Below are positions 42,183-50,391 of a DNA stretch of 64,000 nucleotides, in pieces; position 1 is the stretch's first letter; each line of letters opens with the position of its first letter. Position numbers and translations under genes: made by a program. Under the pieces are notes generated by a model. It had not been told where the DNA came from. It made no database searches and saw nothing but the letters and a program-made list of their open reading frames with translations. Location of the stretch: assembly GCF_004762035.2 (NCBI RefSeq), contig NZ_SIJK02000006.1:1-64000 (forward strand), written 5' to 3'. This stretch comes from Candidatus Chloroploca mongolica. Its GTDB lineage: Bacteria; Chloroflexota; Chloroflexia; Chloroflexales; Chloroflexaceae.

Positions 42183-43871
42183 TCACATCCGCGACACGAC
42201 CAGCATGGTAATATCATCAGACTGAGCGGCACCATCAATATGGCGATCAACCGCTTCAATGATACCCTGCATCAATGCAGGTGCAGCCAGAGTGGCATTG
42301 TTGGTCAGCACCTCACGCAGACGACCTTCACCAAACATCTCGCCATGCGCATCAAGCGCTTCGGTAATGCCATCACTAAACATCACCAGACGACATCCAG
42401 GGTTGATGACCGTATGCTGCACATCGTACTGCTGATCAGACAGAATACCGAGGGGCATCGAGCCAAGCTCGGTTTCGCCAAGCGTTGCCCTGGCCCCATC
42501 GACAATCAAGGGGGGATTATGGCCAGCATTGACATATGCCAGGATCCCGGTACGAGGATCAAGCAACCCATAAAAGAGCGTAATGAACATCGTATTATCA
42601 CCATGTTCACGACAGAGATAGTCATTGACCAGCCAGAGTGCATCAGCCAGGATCGCCTCGGCATCTTGTTGATCGGCACATTGGAAAACACGCGGCGCAA
42701 GTGAAGCCGCCCGCAACAACGAGCGGGTCAGCGCCACAAAGAGGGCTGCGGTCACCCCTTTGCCACAGGCGTCTGCCACCACGAGACCGAGCAACTGATC
42801 AGGCAATTCAATGCAATCAAAGAAATCGCCACCGACGGCCTGGGCCTCACGGCTCATCGCCGTCAACTGCCAACCCTCGGGTTGGGGCAGATGCTTGGGC
42901 AAGAAAGAGGTCTGGATACGCCGGGCAACGGCCAATTCCTCTTCCAGACGGTTGAGGCGCACCAGTTCAGTCTGCATCGCCTGAAGTTGCCGATATGCAT
43001 CGGTTAGTTCGGCATTCTTCCGTTCCAACCCGGCAATCATGCGCCGGTTGGCCTCACGCACCCGTGCCGAGCCACTGCTCAACAGTTGCATCGCGAGGTC
43101 AGGATTCGACCGTAGCAGCGTCTTGAAAGCTTCTTCACCCAGGGCGATCAGATTACTATCAGTGACAGCCCGTACGGTCGCCGAGCGTGGACTCCGATCA
43201 ATCAGGGCCATTTCACCAACAATATGGCCGGCCCCAAAGGTGTCGAGCCGCAATTCATTTCCGTTGACATAGGTCAAGACATCAACGTTGCCTTCGAGAA
43301 CAATGAAACATTCATGACCCTCTTCGCCTTCAGCAAAGAGAAGCGCTCCCGCCTTCAGTTGACGGTACGTGATTGTTTCAGCCAGGCTTCGCAAGGCATC
43401 AAGAGGTAATTCGCGAAAGAAGGACACCTCACGCAAGAGGCTCTCGGTCATGGGTAGACGTCCCTTCGTTACGGTCAGTTCATTCCATCCGCTCTGCGGA
43501 TCGTGGGTATAACTAATCTGGTCAACCAGTTCGCGCACAAAAAAGATACCCAGACCACCAAGATCACACTCAGCCGCACTGGTGTGATTCAAGTCAGGTG
43601 GTGGATGCTCACGGAGATCAAACGGACATCCCTGGTCACGAATGATGAGTTGCAGCGTATCGTTGTGATAACGACATTCCAACTGGATGGGGCCGGTATG
43701 GCTTTCACTGTACCCGTACTTGATAATATTGCTCGCAATCTCTTCAACCACCAGGCGCATCAAATAACGTTCGTCAGGCGATAGCTTAAACTCGTGCTCG
43801 ATACGATCGCTAAAGGTAAGCAGAGTCACCAGACCAGACCATGTACCAGAGACTTGGATCTGCCGTTGCAT
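42183..43871 (-). CDS. RsbW-like kinase / cNMP-binding / RsbU-like phosphatase fusion
   Basis: This fusion protein of about 562 residues joins three regulatory parts. The first is a HATPase domain of the anti-sigma kinase type (N-box LVVEEIASNIIKYGY, then LIIRDQGCPFD and LGGLGIFFVRELVD). The second is a cyclic-nucleotide-binding-type domain (FRELPLDALRSLAETI, LLFAEGEEGHECFIVLEG, GHIVGEMALIDRSPRSATVR). After a coiled coil, the third is a SpoIIE/RsbU PP2C phosphatase (GGDFFDCIELPDQLLGLVVA, DACGKGVTAALFVAL, MFITLFYGLLDPRTG, FSDGITEALDA). The open frame reaches 43967, but GGAG before ATG 43871 and an extended -10 over the upstream ATG favour the shorter start. The adjacent STAS protein is the likely substrate. 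Confidence 0.9.
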   Translation of the reverse strand: MQRQIQVSGTWSGLVTLLTFSDRIEHEFKLSPDERYLMRLVVEEIASNIIKYGYSESHTGPIQLECRYHNDTLQLIIRDQGCPFDLREHPPPDLNHTSAAECDLGGLGIFFVRELVDQISYTHDPQSGWNELTVTKGRLPMTESLLREVSFFRELPLDALRSLAETITYRQLKAGALLFAEGEEGHECFIVLEGNVDVLTYVNGNELRLDTFGAGHIVGEMALIDRSPRSATVRAVTDSNLIALGEEAFKTLLRSNPDLAMQLLSSGSARVREANRRMIAGLERKNAELTDAYRQLQAMQTELVRLNRLEEELAVARRIQTSFLPKHLPQPEGWQLTAMSREAQAVGGDFFDCIELPDQLLGLVVADACGKGVTAALFVALTRSLLRAASLAPRVFQCADQQDAEAILADALWLVNDYLCREHGDNTMFITLFYGLLDPRTGILAYVNAGHNPPLIVDGARATLGETELGSMPLGILSDQQYDVQHTVINPGCRLVMFSDGITEALDAHGEMFGEGRLREVLTNNATLAAPALMQGIIEAVDRHIDGAAQSDDITMLVVSRM

Positions 43872-43957
43872 ACGCGCTCCAGAGGTTGAAGACGAGACAA
43901 GGACGGGTACGCTTGTGGGCGTATCAGAAGAGGGGTCGCCTTTGTCTTCTTGTTTCG

Positions 43958-43966
43958 AGTATACCA
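43958..43966 (-). promoter_or_regulatory. Extended -10 element before the fusion regulator gene
   Basis: On the minus strand TGGTATACT forms an extended -10; no good -35 is visible. It overlaps the most upstream ATG of the fusion gene, which supports a start further in at 43871. Confidence 0.5.
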
Positions 43967-43995
43967 TTTTTCAGGTGGTTTGTGAGCATAGTGCG

Positions 43996-44038
43996 TGCTG
44001 ACGCAAGCGACCAGCAAAGCAGTCCGCTTGCGTCAGCA
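43996..44038. repeat. 14-bp hairpin in divergent intergenic region
   Basis: TGCTGACGCAAGCG and its complement lie at the outer ends of 43996-44038, with a partial inner stem around AAA. It sits between the fusion regulator gene and the divergent FAD oxidoreductase gene. Confidence 0.65.
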
Positions 44039-44068
44039 GCATCGGTTTGTCGGGCTCCAGCCCTACAG

Positions 44069-44104
44069 GTTATGCCTATGGAGCCGTAGGCCCATAGGCA
44101 TAAC
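44069..44104. repeat. 13-bp hairpin in the same intergenic region
   Basis: GTTATGCCTATGG pairs with CCATAGGCATAAC around a 10-base loop, about 80 bases before the FAD oxidoreductase start. Confidence 0.65.
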
Positions 44105-44185
44105 GCCGAAACCTCCTTGCCTCTTTCCTACGAGGTGGTATCATAGAGTGTATCGGCACGAAGGTTGCTATGCAGGAGACGCGCA

Positions 44186-45424
44186 GTGACACGTTCACAC
44201 TGGCATGCGACACTTGACCAGGAGCCTTTACCAGGGCACGAGTTGCCACCCCACGCCGAGGTGGTCGTCATTGGTGGTGGCATCCTGGGGGCAATGACTA
44301 CGTACTGGTTGACCCGCGCCGGGGTCGCTCCACTGGTGCTGGAACAGGGTGGCCCCGCCGCAGGTGCCTCGGGTAATAACGGGGGCCTCTGTATTACAGG
44401 CACCCCCGAGCCCTACCCCACTGCCGTACAGCGCCTCGGTCGCGCAACAGCCCAGGAGGTTTGGGCGTTGACGCTGCGTGGCCTGGCGATGCTGCGTTCG
44501 GTTGTCGAGGAAGAAGGCATCGCGTGCGACTTGCGTCCTGATGGGCATCTTGAACTTGCCGCCAATCCTGCCCAACTAGCGGCCCTGACCCAGGCGGCGG
44601 TCGAGCTCCAGGCTGATGGCTTTCAGAGTAGCATCGTTGACCGCACGGCGATCACTCCGTTGCTTGGTATGCCACCAGGCGACGAGTTGCTCGGTGCCAG
44701 ATATAACGAGGCGGCAGCGCGACTCCATTCGACTCGTCTGGTGCATGGCTTGTTTGCGGTGACCGCCCGTCGCGGTGCTCGCTTTTGCTGGCAGACGCCT
44801 GTCACCAGTCTAGACATAGCAGCGTCACCCCGTCAAGTCACGCTCACCACGCCGCGTGGTGTCGTGACCGCGAGTGCTGCGGTGGTCGCCCTCAATGCGT
44901 GGAGTAGCGATCTTTTGCCGGAACTGGATGGGATCGTGCGGCCCGTACGCGGCCAGGCGCTCGCAACGGCACCGGTGGCTCCCTCACTCAAACTGGCCTT
45001 TGGCGTTGATCTCACGCCGACCGGCGAGTATGGGCAGCAAACCGTTGATGGAACGATCATCTTTGGAGGATGCCGCGCCCTTGCCCCGCAACGTGATGTG
45101 GACATCCGTGAACCGGTGCCGACCCCTCTGGTGCAAGACGCTCTCGATACGGCGCTTGGACGCATCTTTCCGGCGCTGGTCGGTGTCCCTGTTGTCCGTC
45201 GCTGGGCCGGGTTAATGGGCTTTACCCCCGATTATCTGCCCGTTGCAGGCACAGTGGAACGCTTGCCTGGGGTCTGGTTTGCCGGAGGGTTCTGTGGTCA
45301 CGGTATGCCGTTTGCCGGCCCGTTCGGGCGTCTGCTCGCCGAAGCGGCGCTTGCCGGCACCCTTCCAACTGAACTCGAACCCTATCGCCTGCAACGCCCC
45401 ACTCTTGCCCAAACCCCGGAATGA
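44186..45424 (+). CDS. FAD-dependent oxidoreductase (DAO family)
   Basis: This 412-residue protein has an N-terminal FAD-binding Rossmann motif (EVVVIGGGILGAMTTYWLTR), the second glycine-rich segment GASGNNGGLCITG and a C-terminal PVVRRWAGLMGFTPDYLPVA, WFAGGFCGHGMPFAGP typical of glycine/D-amino-acid oxidase-like enzymes. It probably oxidises an amino acid or amine. The GTG at 44186 has AGGAGA 6 bases upstream and is preferred over the open frame from 44165. It is a single gene; the substrate cannot be told. Confidence 0.88.
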   Translation: MTRSHWHATLDQEPLPGHELPPHAEVVVIGGGILGAMTTYWLTRAGVAPLVLEQGGPAAGASGNNGGLCITGTPEPYPTAVQRLGRATAQEVWALTLRGLAMLRSVVEEEGIACDLRPDGHLELAANPAQLAALTQAAVELQADGFQSSIVDRTAITPLLGMPPGDELLGARYNEAAARLHSTRLVHGLFAVTARRGARFCWQTPVTSLDIAASPRQVTLTTPRGVVTASAAVVALNAWSSDLLPELDGIVRPVRGQALATAPVAPSLKLAFGVDLTPTGEYGQQTVDGTIIFGGCRALAPQRDVDIREPVPTPLVQDALDTALGRIFPALVGVPVVRRWAGLMGFTPDYLPVAGTVERLPGVWFAGGFCGHGMPFAGPFGRLLAEAALAGTLPTELEPYRLQRPTLAQTPE

Positions 45425-45454
45425 AACCCTTTGAAGCCTACGTCCGGGCATACC

Positions 45455-45506
45455 GTAGTGCCGACTTCAGTCGGCTTCCGGCTCAGCCGACTGAAGTCGG
45501 CACTAC
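45455..45506. repeat. Dispersed TGCCGACTTCAGTCGGC hairpin element, copy 1
   Basis: The perfect 22-base arms at 45455-45476 and 45485-45506 flank an 8-base loop. The 20-base arm core is shared with the element at 54470-54522. It lies between convergent genes, and its right end overlaps the stop of the DUF3095 gene. Confidence 0.85.
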
Positions 45507-46729
45507 CTGATTTCATTCGTAATCACCATTAACCCTGAACCCGACAATCGCTGCTTGAGCGCCTGGGCGGCCAGGGCATACCCACCGTCGGCCCCGTCAA
45601 CCAGGTGGACTTGACGGCCCATACGTTCAAAGACGAGACAGGTAAGAATAGCCCGGTCGGTAATGTGGAGGCCATAGACAAGGTCACCGTGCTGATACTG
45701 GGCTTCCAGGTAGGTTTCGAGTTGCATGCGCTGGGCAGGTGTGCTGGCGATAACCATGCGCAGCGCACCATCGAATTTGCGGTAATCAGTCGTACGAAAA
45801 GCCAATGCCCGATAACTGTCCCACCACGGTGCATGTCCGGTCAAGATCTGGTAGCGTTTGTAGAGACCAACAAGGATGTTCATGGCCCAGATACGGCTGA
45901 GGTAATCGAAACGGGCCAGGGCATTCGGTCGAGCGCGCAGGCTGCTCTCGATCATCAGGGTGCGGGGGTTGGCGGTTGTCTGTAACTGCGCAAAGCTAAC
46001 CGGGTGGTAGTCGCGGTCAGGAGCATAGATCTGCTCGATCATGGCAAAGAACTGGCGCAGCGTTAGCGCTCTACTTGCAGGCTCTTGATGCATTGGCCTC
46101 ACGATCAGGCTGATGATTTCACCATGGCGGCTCGCCATATCTTTCCAACGACACTCCAACCCACGAAGATCGGCCGCTTCGGGCGTGGAGGTTTCTGTCA
46201 CGAGAAAGGCGGCCCCTGCTACAGGATCTTTCAGGATATTTTCAACATACGCCAGCCCCCCAGAAAAGGCTGCCTGGATGTAGTGTTCGTCTACCTCGAT
46301 GCGTGCGACACTCACTGACTGATGCCTAGTGGTGAGCAGACTCAGTGGAACAATGCCCACCCGTAGGTCAAGCTGGTACGTGCTTGCGGCGAGGCCCCGC
46401 AACGCCACAAGCACATTGCGCGCCGATTCAACAAGGGTTGGTGGAATGGCCAGGGTTGCACCATCGCCCCCAAAGATAAAGGGCAGGTCGACTGGATCAG
46501 CCATATTGAGCAAGGCGACAATCGAGGCGGCCCCGAGCATATTGACTTCTTTGTAACGCCCTGCCGCAATCGCCTGGGTCGAACTGACAACGTCGGTGAT
46601 CACCAGGTACCAATCATCGGGAAGCGGGGTAAAGTTGTGCGGGTCAGTGATCGCAATGAAGTCACGTAACGGCGGAAGTTGCAGATAAAAGTCATCGCTC
46701 TGATGTAGCGCATTCAAGGCATCACCCAC
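45503..46729 (-). CDS. DUF3095 family protein, possibly cyclase-related
   Basis: This protein of about 408 residues matches DUF3095: FYLQLPPLRDFIAITDPHNF, LPDDWYLVITDVVSSTQAIA, AGRYKEVNMLGAASIVALLN, LPFIFGGDGATLAIPP. The order TDVVSST, then GGDGA, then LRVGIVPLS recalls the metal and nucleotide motifs of class III adenylate cyclases, so a degenerate or unusual cyclase fold is a reasonable guess. The function of the family is not known to me. The likely start is GTG 46729, which overlaps the end of a 42-residue reading frame; its ribosome-binding site is weak. It follows remains of a decayed sensory gene. Confidence 0.82.
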   Translation of the reverse strand: MGDALNALHQSDDFYLQLPPLRDFIAITDPHNFTPLPDDWYLVITDVVSSTQAIAAGRYKEVNMLGAASIVALLNMADPVDLPFIFGGDGATLAIPPTLVESARNVLVALRGLAASTYQLDLRVGIVPLSLLTTRHQSVSVARIEVDEHYIQAAFSGGLAYVENILKDPVAGAAFLVTETSTPEAADLRGLECRWKDMASRHGEIISLIVRPMHQEPASRALTLRQFFAMIEQIYAPDRDYHPVSFAQLQTTANPRTLMIESSLRARPNALARFDYLSRIWAMNILVGLYKRYQILTGHAPWWDSYRALAFRTTDYRKFDGALRMVIASTPAQRMQLETYLEAQYQHGDLVYGLHITDRAILTCLVFERMGRQVHLVDGADGGYALAAQALKQRLSGSGLMVITNEIR

Positions 46730-46842
46730 CGAACTGAGGGGATCACAATGCCAGAGTAAAGCGACAGTGCTGTCCGTAGCGCCTGTTGCATGACCCCAGG
46801 CCGTGAGACCACAATCGTCGAGATCGCCTGCTGATGTTCCAT
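46714..46842 (-). pseudogene. Truncated receiver-like reading frame
   Basis: A 42-residue frame starts at ATG 46842 with GGAGGG upstream and reads MEHQQAISTIVVSRPGVMQQ, then about 22 more residues to a stop. It resembles the first beta-alpha-beta of a response-regulator receiver (a hydrophobic strand, then SRPG where DDxx is usual) and stops abruptly. It overlaps the start of the DUF3095 gene in another frame. It may be a remnant, or a short leader that couples translation. Confidence 0.4.
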
Positions 46843-46847
46843 CGCAT

Positions 46848-47400
46848 CTACCCTCCCCGTTGTCGAAATATGCTCACAGGTGGCAGCACCCCCGAGAATG
46901 CCCGCATTGTGTTGAGTTGGCGCTGCAGATGCGTCTCGGCCCGCTTGCGCTCACCAATCTCGTACTGGAGTTCATCGGCGCGCAGCCGTAGCGCACTGGC
47001 TTCACGTTTGGCCGCCTCGGTATCATGGATCACCTGCAGGACTTTCAAACGATGGTCGGCCTTCTCACCGGCAACAAGCTCCTTCAACGAGACGCAATGC
47101 TTCAAAGAGCGTCTGGGCACGGAGCAACCGCTCCATACCACGCGGGTAGGCACCAGAGCGCATATCAAGATAGCCCTGCGTTCGTAGGCTGTAGGCCTTG
47201 CCCCGCTCGTAGGTACGACCATCGTACGCTGGAGTATCAGCCAGGGCGTACGCTGACTCGGCGAGATTCATCGCACGGCTTGCATCACAATCGCTCAGCT
47301 CCCACGCCAGAGCATTCAGCAGATCGATCCGCTTGCTCGTGTCTCCATCAGCCTCGGCGAGCGCACGCTCCAACTCATCGACTGTCTGCGATGGTATCAT
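46848..47400 (-). pseudogene. Decayed TPR-coiled-coil sensory protein gene
   Basis: Two frames carry parts of one protein type. Frame one (47400 to about 47065) reads ERALAEADGDTSKRIDLLNA and YERGKAYSLRTQGYLDMRSG, a TPR start. Frame two (about 47120 to 46848) reads LKELVAGEKADHRLKVLQVI, HDTEAAKREASALRLRADEL and IGERKRAETHLQRQL, the coiled coil that in intact proteins joins TPR repeats to a PAS, GGDEF or cyclase output. The middle TPRs are missing and the frame shifts at the junction (about 47090-47120), and no output domain follows. An internal deletion is the simplest explanation. Confidence 0.75.
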
Positions 47401-47774
47401 GGTGCCAGCTTATCCGTCACGATAGGCGCAACTGCTCTTCATGCAAGTGGATGCTCACACGAACCACATAGGGCTATAATACTGTGTTTTGTGTATGTCT
47501 TGTCTTTCATCATACCACATACATCATGTTCAGCAACCACGGATGCCAGTCGCCCCCAGGGCTGATGCAACGTCAGATCTCCGGGGTCGCCGTCGCCGTC
47601 AACGGCTTGGCTACCGTCTGCGAAGCCGGCCTTCGCCGGCTGGATGAGGTCGCGCAGGCGGCCTTCGCGACCCGTAGCCGAGGGCTTCAGCCCGACGGTG
47701 CTCCGGTCAGGTGGACGCAGATGCGGAAGCTATAATCTGCGTAATCTGCGGACACTATCTAATCGAAAATGGCA
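47401..47774. other. Gene-free spacer with several hairpins
   Basis: No reading frame here has convincing protein character. The stretch holds short hairpin arms: GCCGG/CCGGC at about 47628-47642, GGTCGCG/CGCGACC at about 47648-47672 and GGGCTTCAGCCC at about 47686-47697. Near its end is the 24-base dispersed repeat at 47736-47759. It could be worn-down sequence of the neighbouring pseudogene mixed with repeats. Confidence 0.5.
47736..47759. repeat. Dispersed 24-nt repeat, copy 2
   Basis: Identical over 24 bases to positions 1-24 of the window. It lies just after the 3' end of the GT9 gene. Confidence 0.7.
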
Positions 47775-48860
47775 TCACTTCAGCAACCGCTGGGCTGCAG
47801 CGATGACCTGTTCGGGCGCAATAGCTGCCATGCATTCGGGGCCGCTTGTTTTGCGTGGACAAGCGTCAAAGACACCACACGGGCTGCAAAAGAGGTCGGC
47901 CCGCAGCACGCGCTGCCGCTCGCTGTCACCCCACGGCCCAAAGCGTTGATGGTCGCTTGGCCCAAAGAGGTGCATCGTCGGCACGCCCTGACTCACCGCG
48001 AGGTGCAATGGCCCACTGTCCACCCCGAGCACCAGGGCAGCGCGGCCAAGCAGCGCCGCTAGCTCGCCGAGCGTCGTTGCCCCGGCGAGCCTCAACGGGG
48101 CAGGCTCGACGAGGGCCGCTAGTTCGGCAACCAACTGTGCTTCACCGGGGCCGCCGGTACAGACAAGGCGTACCCCGGGTAGGTGTGCCAGCGCGTTGGC
48201 AACCGTTGCCCACGCGCCGACCGACCAGTGTTTGACGGCACCGCCCGTGCCGGGATGGATGATCACCATCCGCTCATCGGGGTGCAGGTGGGCGGCAAGC
48301 CAGTCGGCAGCCCAGTGCTGTGCATCAGCCGTGGGCGTAAAATGCAGTGCGGGCAGACCAGTGGTAAGAGCTGATGAAGCTCCAGGTTGCACCAGCGCCT
48401 GCACCACCTCGAGGGCCTGACGGGTGACGTGGGCACGTGGGTCATAGGGCAGGGCAGTCGTCAGGAACGGTACCGAACGCGGGTGCGCGTGGCCGATGCG
48501 CCGGGGAATGCCCGCGAGCGCAACGCACATAGCCCCCCACCAATGGTCATCACGCAAAAGCAGAGCCGCATCATAGCGGCCCTGCCGCAGGAGGGCGGCA
48601 TACTTGCCCAGAAGCAGATAGGGACGTAAACGGTTACGCCCCTTGCTGGTGCGCTCGAAGCCAGGGAAGGGCAACTCGATCAACCGATTGAGATCGGGAT
48701 TCGTCTGCCACATCTGGCGTGACCAGGGGCCAACAAGCCCGACCAGGGTAGCGTCGGGCAACGCCTGCCGCAACTGGCGCAGGGCAGGCGTTGCGAGCAA
48801 CAGATCACCGAGATGATCCGGTTTCACAACCAGGATACGCTGTGGACGGTACACCTGCAT
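47775..48860 (-). CDS. Glycosyltransferase family 9 (heptosyltransferase-like)
   Basis: This cytosolic GT-B enzyme of about 361 residues belongs to the ADP-heptose:LPS heptosyltransferase family. RILVVKPDHLGDLLLATPAL begins the fold, VIIHPGTGGAVKHWSVGAW and LVLGVDSGPLHLAVSQGVPT form the nucleotide-sugar site, and LFGPSDHQRFGPWG follows. The frame is open to 49082, through a dispersed repeat and into the CpXC gene. I prefer ATG 48860, but GTG 48896 would add GLVWAYLNGIAFKP-like residues that could be a real N-terminus. With the RfaE2-like gene at 24.8 kb it hints at heptose-containing glycans. Confidence 0.85.
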   Translation of the reverse strand: MQVYRPQRILVVKPDHLGDLLLATPALRQLRQALPDATLVGLVGPWSRQMWQTNPDLNRLIELPFPGFERTSKGRNRLRPYLLLGKYAALLRQGRYDAALLLRDDHWWGAMCVALAGIPRRIGHAHPRSVPFLTTALPYDPRAHVTRQALEVVQALVQPGASSALTTGLPALHFTPTADAQHWAADWLAAHLHPDERMVIIHPGTGGAVKHWSVGAWATVANALAHLPGVRLVCTGGPGEAQLVAELAALVEPAPLRLAGATTLGELAALLGRAALVLGVDSGPLHLAVSQGVPTMHLFGPSDHQRFGPWGDSERQRVLRADLFCSPCGVFDACPRKTSGPECMAAIAPEQVIAAAQRLLK

Positions 48861-48931
48861 AGGCTTAAAAGCAATACCATTCAAGTAAGCCCACACCAAG
48901 CCGCCAAGGGTTAGCGCACCTACACGAAAAA

Positions 48932-48957
48932 CTTTGCGCCTTTGCGCCTTTGCGTCA
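48932..48957. repeat. Third copy of the CTTTGCGTC dispersed repeat
   Basis: A 26-base unit, close to each arm of 24662-24736, sits in the 5' region of the GT9 gene, between it and the stop of the CpXC gene. The unit reads as DAKAQRR when translated, which is a warning sign for a false N-terminal extension of the GT9 frame. Confidence 0.75.
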
Positions 48958-48987
48958 AAAAACCGCCTTTTTTGCAAGGTATTGGGC

Positions 48988-50289
48988 TTAAAAGAGCATC
49001 GCCCCGCACTCGCGGGCGAGTTGCCGCAAGCGCTCAGCAATGGGCTTATTGGCACGCCGCTCTTCCTGATCGGCAAGTTCATTGAGTTGCTTGATCAGTT
49101 CAGGCGTAATCCGACCAACACTGGTACGCAAGAGCCGTGTTGCCGCTTGGGGCGTCTCGGCCATCAGCAACTCATTGATAAAACGCTCTTCGGGCGAGAG
49201 ACGCTCTTGGATGACATCAATTGCAACATCGGCCAGGCGGGTCAGCAAGGTCTCGATATCCTCGCGTCCGGCACGCTGAGCGGCCCCAACATTGGCCGAA
49301 AGCACCATCATAAAGGCTTCGTCAATCGCTTCACCGCGTTCACGCAGGGCTGCCTCGGGATCGGGGGCTTGCATCACCTCTTGCAGCAAGACACTGCCCG
49401 CCTCGAACATCGCCTCGGCTTCACGGTCGAGTTGTTCGACCGCAGCGAGAATGCGGTCACGTCGGTCAGTGAGGGCCGCTGCGGTTGCCTGCTCACCGGC
49501 CTGTTCGGCCGCCTCAATCCGGCCCGTCAGCAATTCAAAAAAGCCATAATCGAGCACCGGGCGCAACTCGGCCACCGCCAGGTCAAGCTCTTCATCTGCG
49601 ACCGCCACGAGACGCTCGAGCGCCTCTTGCATCTCTTCCTCATCGGGCGGATCTTCGTCATAGGTTTCAAGCAGCCGATTCTGGATCGCCATCAGCAACT
49701 GGCGCGTTTCCGCCTGATCAGGGGGCGTTGCTTGCACAAAGGCCGACAGCGTCGCAAAAAACTCGGGGGTCAGATCGGCACGCCGTTGCATCACCATTGA
49801 CGCAAACTCGGCCTCATCACCAACCACACTCGCGAGCTCACTGATCAACTCGATATGGGCACGCTGCCGATCAAGCGCCTCACGGCTCACACCGTCGGCT
49901 TCAAAGATCGCCTCGACGAGCGACTGCATACTCAAAAAACGGCGCGGGGCAAGCAGATACGCCCGTGACCCATCTTTGGGCAGATCGCGGAGCAAAAAAC
50001 TGGTCGCGTCACCAACAAACTGCTCTTGTTCCTGGGGGCTACTATTCAACTCGGCCGGAACATGCACGAGGCACAGTTGCTTGGCGGCATCGTGATAGAC
50101 AAGCGGAGCACCAATCATGCTCGGTGTACTACACTTTGGGCAGACAGCCACGTTTAGCTGGCCCCCCAGAAGGGCGGGCTTTAATTCAGGCTGTACACTT
50201 ACATCAATTAGCGTATAGATACCAGTGCGAAATGACGTACCACACGCCGGGCATGTAATTTGCACAGGCTGGGGGGCAACCGGGGGCAT
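48988..50289 (-). CDS. CpXC-domain protein with long helical C-terminus
   Basis: This 433-residue cytosolic protein begins with a CpXC domain (about 1-150): ITCPACGTSFRTGIYTLIDV and LNVAVCPKCSTPSMIGAPLV form a zinc-ribbon-like pair, and LCLVHVPAEL follows. The rest (about 150-433) is acidic and almost entirely helical, ending ELADQEERRANKPIAERLRQ. The role of CpXC proteins is unknown. The ATG at 50289 with TTGGAG upstream is preferred over a TTG at 50301. The GT9 gene follows on the same strand. Confidence 0.85.
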   Translation of the reverse strand: MPPVAPQPVQITCPACGTSFRTGIYTLIDVSVQPELKPALLGGQLNVAVCPKCSTPSMIGAPLVYHDAAKQLCLVHVPAELNSSPQEQEQFVGDATSFLLRDLPKDGSRAYLLAPRRFLSMQSLVEAIFEADGVSREALDRQRAHIELISELASVVGDEAEFASMVMQRRADLTPEFFATLSAFVQATPPDQAETRQLLMAIQNRLLETYDEDPPDEEEMQEALERLVAVADEELDLAVAELRPVLDYGFFELLTGRIEAAEQAGEQATAAALTDRRDRILAAVEQLDREAEAMFEAGSVLLQEVMQAPDPEAALRERGEAIDEAFMMVLSANVGAAQRAGREDIETLLTRLADVAIDVIQERLSPEERFINELLMAETPQAATRLLRTSVGRITPELIKQLNELADQEERRANKPIAERLRQLARECGAMLF

Positions 50290-50391
50290 AATGCGCTCCA
50301 ATCCTTCTTCGGCTTTCCTCTTCCACCATGTTCTGCATCCTGAACCCTTAGTCTTATGAGGGCTTGATTATACCAGGATTTCCGTGAAGCC

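Noticed and set aside
47484..47735. 83-residue open frame on the plus strand
   Set aside because: No family, no ribosome-binding site, and it spans several hairpins; more likely spacer.
48934..49800. 288-residue open frame on the plus strand
   Set aside because: It is antisense to the CpXC gene and begins inside the CTTTGCGTC repeat.
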